Assembly: GCF_000184945.1 (NCBI RefSeq)
Contig: NZ_GL586311.1
Coordinates: forward strand, 2,383,753 to 2,447,752
Reading direction: 5' to 3'
DNA from: Segatella buccae ATCC 33574
GTDB lineage: Bacteria > Bacteroidota > Bacteroidia > Bacteroidales > Bacteroidaceae
DNA length: 64,000 nt
Each line of letters starts with the position of its first letter. The first letter of the stretch is position 1. Positions 56,874 to 64,000 of the stretch are shown here, piece by piece. Under the pieces are notes generated by a model. The model ran no database searches and was not told the DNA's origin. It was given only the letters and a program-made list of their open reading frames with translations. A program made the translations under genes and the position numbers.

Positions 56874-57515
56874 TCACCTCTTGAGCTTCTCCACATCTTC
56901 ATCGGAAGGTTTGGGCTCTTTCTTGGCCAGCATCACCACCCGATAGACAAAGTCGGTAATCCATTTTTGGGAAAATCCTAAGCGCCCATTATACTGCCGG
57001 ACAGCCAACACAGCCTTCATCACCCCCGGATCGGTATAGTCATTTTTCACAAAAAGGTCATTCACCTGCTTCTCTGTCATGGTGTAAATAGCCTTTTTAA
57101 AGAACGAAGGGATGCGCAGTTTAAACTTCATCAGGTTGCCCATAAGCATCATAATGTCTTGGGTGAAACCTTGGAATTGAATAAGATAGGTGTTGACATC
57201 TTGCAGTTTATGGCAATTCTTACGAATGCTTTGGTCTATCTCCTTGAAAAAGGAATCGTCCATACCGTAAAGATTATTCATCATCTTTTTGCATTGACTC
57301 TTCTCCCCCACTCCAAGTTTATTGTTTTGGGTAGGAACACGGAGTGTCGTTTTGAATGTTCGCAAATCCGGAAGCATTGCCAAATTAGTGATTCCCAATG
57401 TAGTAGCCAGCGAAGCCTGAAAATAAACTCTAACTAATGTCATGAAGTCTTCCATGCCTCCGACACGCTGTTCTTCCGTTTTTTTACCCAATATTTTCTG
57501 CAAAAAACTCATCAT
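56874..57515 (-). CDS. Unknown Bacteroidales protein
   Basis: 213 residues, mostly helical, basic, without signal peptide or clear membrane helix; hydrophobic stretches around 35-50 and 120-135 (MMLMGNLMKFKLRIPSFF) suggest a packed helical core. The N terminus MSFLQKILGKKTEEQR could be an amphipathic membrane-touching helix. I do not recognise the family. It has its own consensus promoter and stands between the division genes and the polysaccharide genes. Confidence 0.7.
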   Translation of the reverse strand: MMSFLQKILGKKTEEQRVGGMEDFMTLVRVYFQASLATTLGITNLAMLPDLRTFKTTLRVPTQNNKLGVGEKSQCKKMMNNLYGMDDSFFKEIDQSIRKNCHKLQDVNTYLIQFQGFTQDIMMLMGNLMKFKLRIPSFFKKAIYTMTEKQVNDLFVKNDYTDPGVMKAVLAVRQYNGRLGFSQKWITDFVYRVVMLAKKEPKPSDEDVEKLKR

Positions 57516-57558
57516 ACGTTTTTTAATGTTTTTTCTTCATTATGTGATTATTCCGTTA

Positions 57559-57589
57559 CAAAAGTAACACATTTTATCGAGACCTCAAA
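57559..57589 (-). promoter_or_regulatory. Promoter of the unknown gene at 56874-57515
   Basis: TTTG (57586-57589), 19-base spacer, TACTTTTG (57559-57566) on the minus strand, 43 bases before the ATG. Confidence 0.65.
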
Positions 57590-57777
57590 ATTTATTTTCT
57601 TTTTTCCCACCAAACGAGGTACACTACTGGTCGAAAAAACAAAATAAAACTATCAAAACACACGGGTTCGCTACCATTTTAAAAAGAATCAGCACATTCG
57701 GAAAAGATTTCTGATGGTTATTTAGCAAAAACTGCACATAATTTCCGCTTCCTTTTTCAATTTTCAATTAATTTTAT

Positions 57778-57785
57778 TACCTTTG
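57778..57785 (+). promoter_or_regulatory. -7 element of the polysaccharide gene group
   Basis: TACCTTTG, 28 bases before the GTG start at 57814. The -33 region is only T-rich. Confidence 0.5.
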
Positions 57786-57813
57786 CACTGATTTCTAAAA
57801 GATAACAGACAAA

Positions 57814-59286
57814 GTGAGTAAAATATCAAACGGTTCCAAGCAATATTACGCAAATGGCAGTAACATCATCCGTAGGATGGTTATTGCTGCCGATTTTGCC
57901 ATTGCCACAGCCATTCTGCTTGTCTACATCCGTTTTTTTCCAAAGCTTGTCCCCCTTTTCTTTCACGCTCAGCCACGGATGACGATCATCGTTGCCATTT
58001 TCGCCATGATGGTGGCCCAGTATCTGTCATCAACGATCATACATCTCCGCCAGGTCACTTTCGAGCAAGTTTTATACCGGTCTGTCCGCTTGGCAGCCAT
58101 TCACTCGGCATGCCTCTTTCTCTGCCTCCGGTTAATCTGCGACGGTGGAGGGTTCTTCAGGTTTACCATCATCTATTTCGTGTCATTCTGTTTGGTTCTT
58201 ATTGCCTCCCGACTGTTGGAACTACTGATATTACGAAAATACCGCATAGCCGGTGGCAACACTCGAAGCATAGTGTTTGTCGGAAATGATCCGGCCGTTT
58301 GTGATCTTTACAGAAAAATCACAGCACTTCCGTTTACCGGCTATCACATCAAGGGATATTATGCTGACCATGATATAGAAAAAGCCCCTGAAGGTTTCAA
58401 GCGTTTGGGCTCTTATGAGGAGTTGCATCATTTTATGCACGACAACATGGAGTTCAAGGCGGAAAATGCAGAACCAAACGCACAAGCTCCTTCACGCTTT
58501 GCGGATGACATATTCTGTTGTCTCTCTCACAATGATGCAGACATGATTGTTGAAATAATGAGGTTTTGTGACAAAAATGTCATTCAGTTTTATTACCTCC
58601 CCCGCATGTTCGCCAACTACAAGCTGAACCTGATAAGCGAACCTTTCATGGGGCAGACTTTGTTCACCAATCGCAAAGAACCGCTCACACTCATGAGCAA
58701 CCGCATATTGAAGCGCGGCTTCGACCTGCTCGTAAGCGGATTCATTTGCCTATGTATGCTTCCGCTATTTCCCATCATCGCACTGCTCATCAAGCTGCAA
58801 AGCCCCGGACCGGTTTTCTTCCGCCAAGCCCGGACCGGTTTTCTTGGCGAGACATTCCAATGCCTGAAATTCCGTTCCATGCACGTGAACAAAGATGCCG
58901 ACACCGTGCAGGCTACAGCAAACGACCCGCGCAAATTTGCGTTTGGCAGCTTCATGCGGAAGACCAACATCGATGAGTTCCCGCAATTCATCAATGTGTT
59001 GAAAGGAGATATGAGTATTGTAGGCCCACGTCCCCACATGCTGCATCACACGGAGATTTATTCAAAATTGATAGACAAATACATGGTGCGCCACTTTTCC
59101 AAGCCGGGTATTACCGGTTGGGCACAAGTGACAGGCTACCGAGGAGAGACCAAAGAGCTTTGGCAAATGGAAGAGCGCATTCACCGTGACATTTGGTATA
59201 ATGAGAATTGGACGTTTTTCCTCGATTTGAAGATTATCGCCATGACGGCTAAGAGTCTGTTTGTTCCCGACAAGCACGCATACTAA
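57814..59286 (+). CDS. Polyprenyl-phosphate sugar-1-phosphate transferase (WbaP/WcaJ-like)
   Basis: 490 residues, GTG start, chosen because it falls just after the -7 element; the next ATG (residue 22) would cut into the first helix. About four N-terminal membrane helices (20-145), a nucleotide-binding-like cytoplasmic domain (about 150-300, RSIVFVGNDPAVCDLYRK), a fifth helix (about 313-340), then the catalytic domain: RILKRGFDLLVSG, SPGPVFFRQARTGFLGETFQCLKFRSM, TNIDEFPQFINVLKGDMSIVGPRPH, KPGITGWAQVTGYRGET. It moves a sugar 1-phosphate from a nucleotide sugar to undecaprenyl phosphate, the first step of an exopolysaccharide or capsule unit. The sugar is not predictable. Confidence 0.92.
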   Translation: MSKISNGSKQYYANGSNIIRRMVIAADFAIATAILLVYIRFFPKLVPLFFHAQPRMTIIVAIFAMMVAQYLSSTIIHLRQVTFEQVLYRSVRLAAIHSACLFLCLRLICDGGGFFRFTIIYFVSFCLVLIASRLLELLILRKYRIAGGNTRSIVFVGNDPAVCDLYRKITALPFTGYHIKGYYADHDIEKAPEGFKRLGSYEELHHFMHDNMEFKAENAEPNAQAPSRFADDIFCCLSHNDADMIVEIMRFCDKNVIQFYYLPRMFANYKLNLISEPFMGQTLFTNRKEPLTLMSNRILKRGFDLLVSGFICLCMLPLFPIIALLIKLQSPGPVFFRQARTGFLGETFQCLKFRSMHVNKDADTVQATANDPRKFAFGSFMRKTNIDEFPQFINVLKGDMSIVGPRPHMLHHTEIYSKLIDKYMVRHFSKPGITGWAQVTGYRGETKELWQMEERIHRDIWYNENWTFFLDLKIIAMTAKSLFVPDKHAY

Positions 59287-59311
59287 CCATGAGAAAAAAT
59301 AAAAAGAAATA

Positions 59312-60190
59312 ATGAAAGGTATTGTTTTAGCCGGCGGCTCCGGCACCCGGCTGTATCCCATCACCAAAGGCATCAGCAAACAACTGATTCCTATTTTTGA
59401 CAAGCCGATGATTTATTATCCGGTGTCAGTGCTTATGTTGGCCGGCATCCGCGACATTCTGATCATCTCAACTCCCTTCGACCTACCCGGATTCCGGCGG
59501 CTTTTGGGGGACGGGCATGAACTTGGAGTGAACTTTGAGTATGCCGAACAACCATCACCCGACGGATTGGCACAAGCATTTATCATAGGTGAAAAGTTTA
59601 TCGGAGACGACAATGTCTGCTTGGTACTTGGTGACAACATCTTCCACGGGGCCGGACTTACGGGGCTGCTTCGGGAAAGCGTGAAAGCAACAGAGCAGGG
59701 ACTTGCCAGCGTTTTCGGCTATTACGTAACCGACCCTGAACGCTATGGCGTAGCCGAATTCGACAAGAGCGGCAACTGTCTCAGTATTGAAGAGAAGCCA
59801 GAGCACCCTAAAAGCAATTACGCTGTAGTTGGACTTTATTTTTATCCCAACAATGTGGTGGAAATAGCAAAAGGTATCAAGCCCAGCCAACGGGGAGAAT
59901 TGGAAATTACGACAGTCAATCAGGAATATCTGTCTCGAAACAGCCTAAAAGTGCGTACGCTACAACGCGGCTTCGCATGGCTGGACACCGGCACACACGA
60001 CAGCCTGTCAGAAGCCAGCACGTTTATCGAATGTATTGAAAAACGTCAAGGACTAAAAGTGGCATGTCTGGAAGAAATTGCTTTCAAACAAGGATGGATT
60101 TCTGCCCATGAGCTTTGCACGCTTGCACAACCCATGCGCAAAAACGGCTATGGCCAATATCTGTTGCAACTGGCTGAAGAACGAGACTGA
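59312..60190 (+). CDS. rmlA: Glucose-1-phosphate thymidylyltransferase
   Basis: 292 residues, full length. Motifs: [20 protein letters not shown] and [16 protein letters not shown] at the N terminus, [10 protein letters not shown] near 105, [19 protein letters not shown] near 155, and [12 protein letters not shown] near 222. It makes dTDP-glucose, the first step to dTDP-rhamnose and other dTDP-sugars. rmlB, rmlC and rmlD are not in this window. It lies 25 bases after the sugar transferase gene, likely one operon. A 193-base gap to the next gene holds no obvious site. Confidence 0.96.
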   Translation: MKGIVLAGGSGTRLYPITKGISKQLIPIFDKPMIYYPVSVLMLAGIRDILIISTPFDLPGFRRLLGDGHELGVNFEYAEQPSPDGLAQAFIIGEKFIGDDNVCLVLGDNIFHGAGLTGLLRESVKATEQGLASVFGYYVTDPERYGVAEFDKSGNCLSIEEKPEHPKSNYAVVGLYFYPNNVVEIAKGIKPSQRGELEITTVNQEYLSRNSLKVRTLQRGFAWLDTGTHDSLSEASTFIECIEKRQGLKVACLEEIAFKQGWISAHELCTLAQPMRKNGYGQYLLQLAEERD

Positions 60191-60383
60191 ATTCTTCTCC
60201 AGCCATACCAAAGGAGCATCTGTCAGTCATTTTCACAATGACAAGCCGGTCTTCACCGACGAAGAGAGCTTTATGGCATGAATATTCAAGACACAACCAA
60301 TTCCCGGCCACAAAAAGAGAAATTCGACAAAGCCCAAGGTTCATATATAGATAAAGAAAATATTAACAAATTAGTGATAGAAA

Positions 60384-62885
60384 ATGGAAGTAAACAAGAA
60401 CATTGTTCCGGATGGCGTCCAGGAACAAGAGGAGAAGTCTTCATTCGACTTTCAAGCCATTTACACAACACTTATCCTTAATTGGAAATGGTTTGTACTC
60501 TCCTTGATTATCTGTATTAGCGCAGCGTTCATCTACCTGCGCTATACCCCGCCTGTATATCAGGCCTACGCGAAAATGCTCATCAAAGATGATGAAGGCA
60601 ACAACCGCAGGGGCAACGGCATACAGAACATGGCCAACCTCGGCATGATAACCAACAGCAATGGTATCGACAACGAGATGGAGATTCTCTCGTCCCATAC
60701 AATGGCCACCGATGCTGTACGCGATCTTAAATTATATACCACATACAAGAGCCGTGGCCGTGTCACCGACCGCCTGCTCTATCTCAACCAACCGGTCAGC
60801 ATAGACCTTGACCCTTCTCATCTTGAAAAGCTTGAAGGGGTCATCTCGCTACAAATAGAACATGCCAAAAATGGCTTTCATGTAACGGGCAATTACATTG
60901 ATAAGAACGGCGACGAATACGTCATCGACAAAAACCTCTCCAATCTGCCATCAACCATTGGCACCAAAGTAGGAATCTTGTCGTTCACCCGCAATCGGTC
61001 GATTGCCATGCCCACGGGATTTGTCGAACTGGTTACCATCATGTCACCCAACAATGCAGCCTATAAATTCCAAAATGCATTGACCGTGAGCCAGACTTCC
61101 AAGACAACCACCATAGCGCAGCTGGTGCTTAAAGATCAAATTCCGGAACGGGCCGAAGACTATTTGAAGCAGCTTGCCATCGTCTACAACCGTCAGGCGA
61201 ATGAAGACAAGAATGAGATTGCAGTCCGCACAGAAGAATTTATCAACGGGCGTCTCGAAAAAATCAATGCCGAACTCGGAACAACCGAGGGAGCACTCGA
61301 GGCTTATAAAAAGCGTAATAGCATGGTGGAGCTCAAGATGAATGCAGGGCAGGCTGTGCAAAATGCCGACGAATATTCGCAGAAATTGGCAGAAGCAAAC
61401 ACTCAAGTGGCCTTGCTCAACTCCATCAGCGAATACATGAACGAGCCAAGCAACAAGTATCAGACTCTTCCTTCCAACGTAGGACTGACGGATCAGAGTG
61501 CCACTTCGCTGATCAACAGATACAACGAGATCGTGCTCGAACGCAATCGCCTACTCCGTTCTGCCAGCGAAAACTCACCCACAGTCACTCCCCTGACTTC
61601 CCAACTCGATGACTTGAGTTCGAGCATCAAACGGGCCATGGGACAAGCACGCAACAGTATGAGCATCCAGCGCAATGCAGTTGCCGCACAATATGGCAAA
61701 TATCAAGGGCAGGTAGGTGCCACTCCCGAACAAGAACGCATCCTCACCCAGATTGGTCGCCAACAAGATGTGAAGTCGGGGTTGTATCTCATGCTACTGC
61801 AAAAGCGTGAAGAGAACTCCATTTCACTGGCGGCCACTGCAGACAAGGGCAAACTTATTGACATGCCCGAGACTGCCGGTAAGGTTAGTCCCAAAGGAAG
61901 CATGATTCTGCTCATTGCATTGATTTTGGGTCTGGGCATCCCGGCGCTAATCATTTTCATACTCCAGTTCTTCCACTACAGAATAGAAGGACACAATGAT
62001 GTCGTGCGCCTGACCAAGTTGCCAATTATAGCAGACGTTGCCATTGCCAGCGAGACAGCCAAGACCAAGGCTGACATTGTCGTGCATGAGAACAAAAACA
62101 ACATGATGGAAGAGATTTTCCGTTCCATGCGCACCAACCTCCAGTTCATGCTCAAGGAAGGCGAGAAAGTGATACTCTTCACATCTTCCACCTCGGGAGA
62201 AGGCAAGACCTTCAATGCGGCCAACCTCTCCGTCAGCTTCGCACTACTGGGCAAAAAGGTCATCCTCGTAGGTTTGGATATTCGGAAACCCCGTCTTGCG
62301 GAGCTTTTCGAAATAGACGACCACCAGCATGGCATCACCAATCTGCTGATTCATGACACCCCGACATGGGCGCAAGTCCAACAGCAGATTCTCCCTTCGG
62401 GCATCAACAACAATTTGGAATTACTAATGGCCGGTCCCACTCCTCCCAATCCTGCAGAACTTGTCAACCGCCAAAGTCTTGATACCATCGTCAAGATGCT
62501 CCGTGAGCATTATGATTATATCATCATTGATACGGCACCAGTGGGTCTTGTAACCGACACCTTGCAAATAGGCCGCATAGCCGACGCCACCATATATACC
62601 TGCCGCGCCGACTACACTCCGAAAGAGAGTTTTGGACTCATCAACAGTCTGGCCGCCGAGAACAAACTGCCCAACATGTCTATCATCATCAATGGTATCG
62701 ACATGTCAAAGAAGAAATACGGCTATTACTACGGCTACGGACGATACGGCAAATACGGACGGTATGGCCGGTACGGCAGTTATAGTTCTTATGGCAGTTA
62801 TGGTTCTTATGGGACATACGGAACATACGGCAACTATACCAACAGCCATTACGGTGATAAAAACGACGACTCTATCAAACGCTGA
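60384..62885 (+). CDS. Wzc-type polysaccharide co-polymerase/tyrosine kinase
   Basis: 833 residues, inner membrane. Wzz domain with first helix near 32-52 (WFVLSLIICISAAFIYL), a periplasmic coiled region with GNVR-like part (about 270-480), second helix near 510-530, then the BY-kinase domain: Walker A STSGEGKT near 605, Walker A' LVGLDIRKPRL near 632, Walker B DYIIIDTAP near 715. The end (about 775-825) is a tyrosine cluster of 17 Tyr in about 50 residues, mostly spaced by two residues, the autophosphorylation tail. It controls chain length and export of exopolysaccharide. A phosphatase and the outer-membrane exporter are not in the window. The next gene overlaps by one base. Confidence 0.94.
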   Translation: MEVNKNIVPDGVQEQEEKSSFDFQAIYTTLILNWKWFVLSLIICISAAFIYLRYTPPVYQAYAKMLIKDDEGNNRRGNGIQNMANLGMITNSNGIDNEMEILSSHTMATDAVRDLKLYTTYKSRGRVTDRLLYLNQPVSIDLDPSHLEKLEGVISLQIEHAKNGFHVTGNYIDKNGDEYVIDKNLSNLPSTIGTKVGILSFTRNRSIAMPTGFVELVTIMSPNNAAYKFQNALTVSQTSKTTTIAQLVLKDQIPERAEDYLKQLAIVYNRQANEDKNEIAVRTEEFINGRLEKINAELGTTEGALEAYKKRNSMVELKMNAGQAVQNADEYSQKLAEANTQVALLNSISEYMNEPSNKYQTLPSNVGLTDQSATSLINRYNEIVLERNRLLRSASENSPTVTPLTSQLDDLSSSIKRAMGQARNSMSIQRNAVAAQYGKYQGQVGATPEQERILTQIGRQQDVKSGLYLMLLQKREENSISLAATADKGKLIDMPETAGKVSPKGSMILLIALILGLGIPALIIFILQFFHYRIEGHNDVVRLTKLPIIADVAIASETAKTKADIVVHENKNNMMEEIFRSMRTNLQFMLKEGEKVILFTSSTSGEGKTFNAANLSVSFALLGKKVILVGLDIRKPRLAELFEIDDHQHGITNLLIHDTPTWAQVQQQILPSGINNNLELLMAGPTPPNPAELVNRQSLDTIVKMLREHYDYIIIDTAPVGLVTDTLQIGRIADATIYTCRADYTPKESFGLINSLAAENKLPNMSIIINGIDMSKKKYGYYYGYGRYGKYGRYGRYGSYSSYGSYGSYGTYGTYGNYTNSHYGDKNDDSIKR
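62706..62855 (+). repeat. In-frame 9-bp repeats coding the tyrosine-rich tail
   Basis: The end of the kinase gene is made of units of three codons, mostly Tyr-Gly-X with X = Arg, Lys, Ser, Thr or Asn. The central SYG units are nearly identical in DNA (GGCAGTTAT, GGTTCTTAT). Repeats of this kind can gain or lose units by slippage without breaking the frame. Confidence 0.75.
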
Positions 62886-63316
62886 TGGCCACAATAGCTG
62901 TAGACTTTGACGGTACCATCGTCACAGATCAATATCCGGCAATCGGTACGGAACTTCCCTTTGCAACAGAGACGCTCCGTATGCTGATACGGGATCATCA
63001 CCGCCTCATTCTGTGGAGTGTGCGCGAAGGCAAGGCTTTGCAGGAGGCTGTCGACTGGTGCAAAGAAAGGGGAGTGGAATTCTGGGCTGTCAACCGAGAC
63101 TATCCGGAAGAAGAGATTCACAACAACAACCACTTCTCCCGCAAGATTAAGGCCGACTACTTCATCGACGACCGAGGCATCGCCGGTCTCCCCGATTGGG
63201 GGCAAATCTATCAGATTATCTCCAGCGGAAAGACCTATAGGCAGCTCCTTCGGGAAGCCGCCGGCCAACAACAGGAAAAGCCACAGCAGAAAAAGCATTG
63301 GTGGCAAATTGGTTAG
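62885..63316 (+). CDS. Small HAD-superfamily hydrolase (BT0820-like)
   Basis: 143 residues. HAD motif I IAVDFDGTIV with Asp7 and Asp9, a motif II-like LILWSVREG near 40, and YFIDDRGI near 97 in the motif IV position. It is smaller than typical HAD phosphatases and has no cap. The basic Gln/Lys-rich end (QQQEKPQQKKHWWQ) is unusual. Its ATG shares a base with the kinase stop (TGATG), so expression is coupled to the kinase. The substrate is unknown; a phosphatase in polysaccharide synthesis is a guess from context. Confidence 0.77.
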   Translation: MATIAVDFDGTIVTDQYPAIGTELPFATETLRMLIRDHHRLILWSVREGKALQEAVDWCKERGVEFWAVNRDYPEEEIHNNNHFSRKIKADYFIDDRGIAGLPDWGQIYQIISSGKTYRQLLREAAGQQQEKPQQKKHWWQIG

Positions 63317-63365
63317 CAGCTTCCAGAATACGCTGAAAAAAGAGACAAATCTCAACATGTATACG

Positions 63366-63400
63366 GGGGTGTGTCAAAACAGGCACATCCTCTTTTTTTT
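63366..63400 (+). terminator. First terminator of the polysaccharide group
   Basis: GGGTGTGTC pairs with GGCACATCC (with G-T pairs) around AAAACA, then TC and eight T. Confidence 0.65.
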
Positions 63401-63404
63401 GCAC

Positions 63405-63434
63405 AAAGCCCTGACATTCTCAAGCCAGGGCTTT
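63405..63434 (+). terminator. Second, tandem terminator
   Basis: AAAGCCCTG (63405-63413) pairs with CAGGGCTTT (63426-63434), followed by TTATTT. It directly follows the first terminator. Confidence 0.7.
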
Positions 63435-63454
63435 TTATTTTCCAAAGTTTTGGC

Positions 63455-63516
63455 TTATATGACAAAAGTGTGCTTATTTTAGAGACGTTTTCTTTTATGT
63501 GACAAAAGTGTGCTTA
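63455..63516. repeat. 22-bp direct repeat, 40 bp apart, near the insertion-sequence end
   Basis: TTAT(A/G)T-GACAAAAGTGTGCTTA occurs at 63455-63476 and 63495-63516, with one mismatch. It lies between the polysaccharide terminators and the transposase gene and may hold transposase-binding sites or the element's end. The opposite end is outside the window. Confidence 0.55.
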
Positions 63517-63517
63517 A

Positions 63518-63559
63518 AAAGTCCCATTCCCCTTTTATCTATTAGGGGAATGGGACTTT
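63518..63559 (-). terminator. Terminator embedded in the transposase 3' end
   Basis: A 15-bp perfect stem, AAAGTCCCATTCCCC (63518-63532) with GGGGAATGGGACTTT (63545-63559). On the minus strand it ends in TTTTTAAG. One arm is inside the last codons of the transposase gene and the other lies past its stop codon. Confidence 0.75.
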
Positions 63560-64000
63560 ATAAAGTCTTGAATGAAGATCTTTCTTCTTTCCGTACTAAT
63601 CCCCTTATGTAGGTTCAATTTTGTCTTTAAATCTGCATTAAGTGATTCAATTCCATTGTTGGTATTTGGTATGTCCAACTCAGGGTGATCGTAGAAAGTC
63701 CACAACCATGGCATATTTCTTTTAAGACTCAAAAAAGCACTACGCAGAGTTTTATGAGTATAGTGAGATTTGCCATCTTCTGTTATTGTGCGTTCCTTAA
63801 GGAATCCCTCCCATTTAGTGTACCACTCTTCTAAAGCCCCGATAAAAGAATCTTTGTCTGTATGGCATAACATCTTGGATATTGCAAGTAGTTCTTTAGA
63901 AGCCTCAAGTTTTGGCCTTGAGGTTAGTTTTGTCTTTATAGTCATTACTTGATGAAACTGGCATAATTGGAATTTATAATTAGGGAATGCTTGCCTAAGT
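63535..64000 (-). CDS. Transposase, C-terminal part (IS256-like, variant zinc-binding type)
   Basis: The frame is open through the right edge; 155 residues are visible. The stretch CQFHQVMTIKTKLTSRPKLE before the internal Met, then ALEEWYTKWEGFLKERT, HYTHKTLRSAFLSLKRNMPWLWTF and the end PNTNNGIESLNADLKTKLNLHKGIS fit a Mutator/IS256-like transposase group with an N-terminal zinc-binding part. The final catalytic Glu is probably in NNGIESLNADLK. The frame is intact in the visible part. Family assignment is from memory of motifs and moderately sure. Confidence 0.72.
   Translation of the reverse strand, partial: LRQAFPNYKFQLCQFHQVMTIKTKLTSRPKLEASKELLAISKMLCHTDKDSFIGALEEWYTKWEGFLKERTITEDGKSHYTHKTLRSAFLSLKRNMPWLWTFYDHPELDIPNTNNGIESLNADLKTKLNLHKGISTERRKIFIQDFIKSHSPNR

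Larger units (their letters stand above)
63455..64000 (-). mobile_element. 3' part of an insertion sequence, cut by the right edge
   Basis: Contains the C-terminal part of a transposase and a pair of direct repeats at the outer side. The exact end of the element and any target duplication cannot be set because the other end is missing. Confidence 0.6.

Noticed and set aside
60278..60481. Plus-strand open frame of 67 codons before and into the Wzc-type gene
   Set aside because: Most of its length overlaps the kinase start in another frame; no domain and no independent start signal.

Overview
The window is from a Bacteroidota genome, order Bacteroidales and most likely Prevotellaceae. The evidence is a SusC/SusD polysaccharide utilisation locus, promoters of the Bacteroidota type (TTTG, 19-21 bp, TAnnTTTG) before most transcription units, type IX secretion (T9SS) C-terminal tails, a fused NuoCD in a nuo cluster without NuoE/F/G, and ClpC and RNase Y homologues. 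Genus is an inference. No plasmid or phage genes are visible. The only mobile DNA is an insertion-sequence fragment at the right edge.

Layout. (1) 732-17864, minus strand: a beta-mannan utilisation locus. From the promoter it encodes a T9SS-tailed carbohydrate-binding-like protein, a GH5_7-type mannanase, SusC, SusD, an IPT/TIG glycan-binding lipoprotein and a BACON-GH5 lipoprotein. A terminator and a second promoter follow, then a CE7 acetyl esterase, GH26 mannanase, GH130 mannosylglucose phosphorylase, GPH sugar symporter and mannobiose/cellobiose 2-epimerase. Together they take acetylated mannan or glucomannan from the cell surface to mannose 1-phosphate and glucose in the cytoplasm. Both promoters carry the same two-box direct repeat at identical spacing, which points to one activator; its gene is not in the window. 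(2) 18454-25711: a BadF-type sugar kinase, then a plus-strand envelope group (MscS-like channel, kdsA, kdsD, exported phospholipase-D-family protein) and a LuxR-type regulator. (3) 26480-29533: a PorT-like barrel protein and a LysM/receptor fusion, divergent from a T9SS type B adhesin-like protein. (4) 29553-42813: uvrA, converging on an eleven-subunit-type complex I operon (nuoA B CD H I J K L M N).

(5) 43319-46074: tRNA-Gly(CCC), tRNA-Thr(CGT) and clpC. (6) 46277-53328: small membrane proteins, an operon of a DUF2520-type dehydrogenase, kdsC and maf, a FemAB/GNAT-like transferase, a TetR regulator and a malic enzyme-phosphotransacetylase fusion. (7) 53329-54592: a long gene-poor gap with three consensus promoters, each paired with a nearby intrinsic terminator, read as small-RNA candidates. 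(8) 54593-57515: rny, zapA, a coiled-coil partner gene and one unknown gene. (9) 57814-63316: a surface-polysaccharide start region (sugar-phosphate transferase, rmlA, a Wzc-type tyrosine kinase with a repetitive tyrosine-rich tail, a small HAD hydrolase). (10) 63455-64000: the 3' end of an insertion sequence.

The points most worth checking are the shared two-box operator of the mannan locus, four 22-bp-phased palindromes upstream of it, the small-RNA candidates next to rny, a 35-bp near-perfect palindrome at 26124-26158, and the repeat-encoded tyrosine tail of the Wzc-like kinase.
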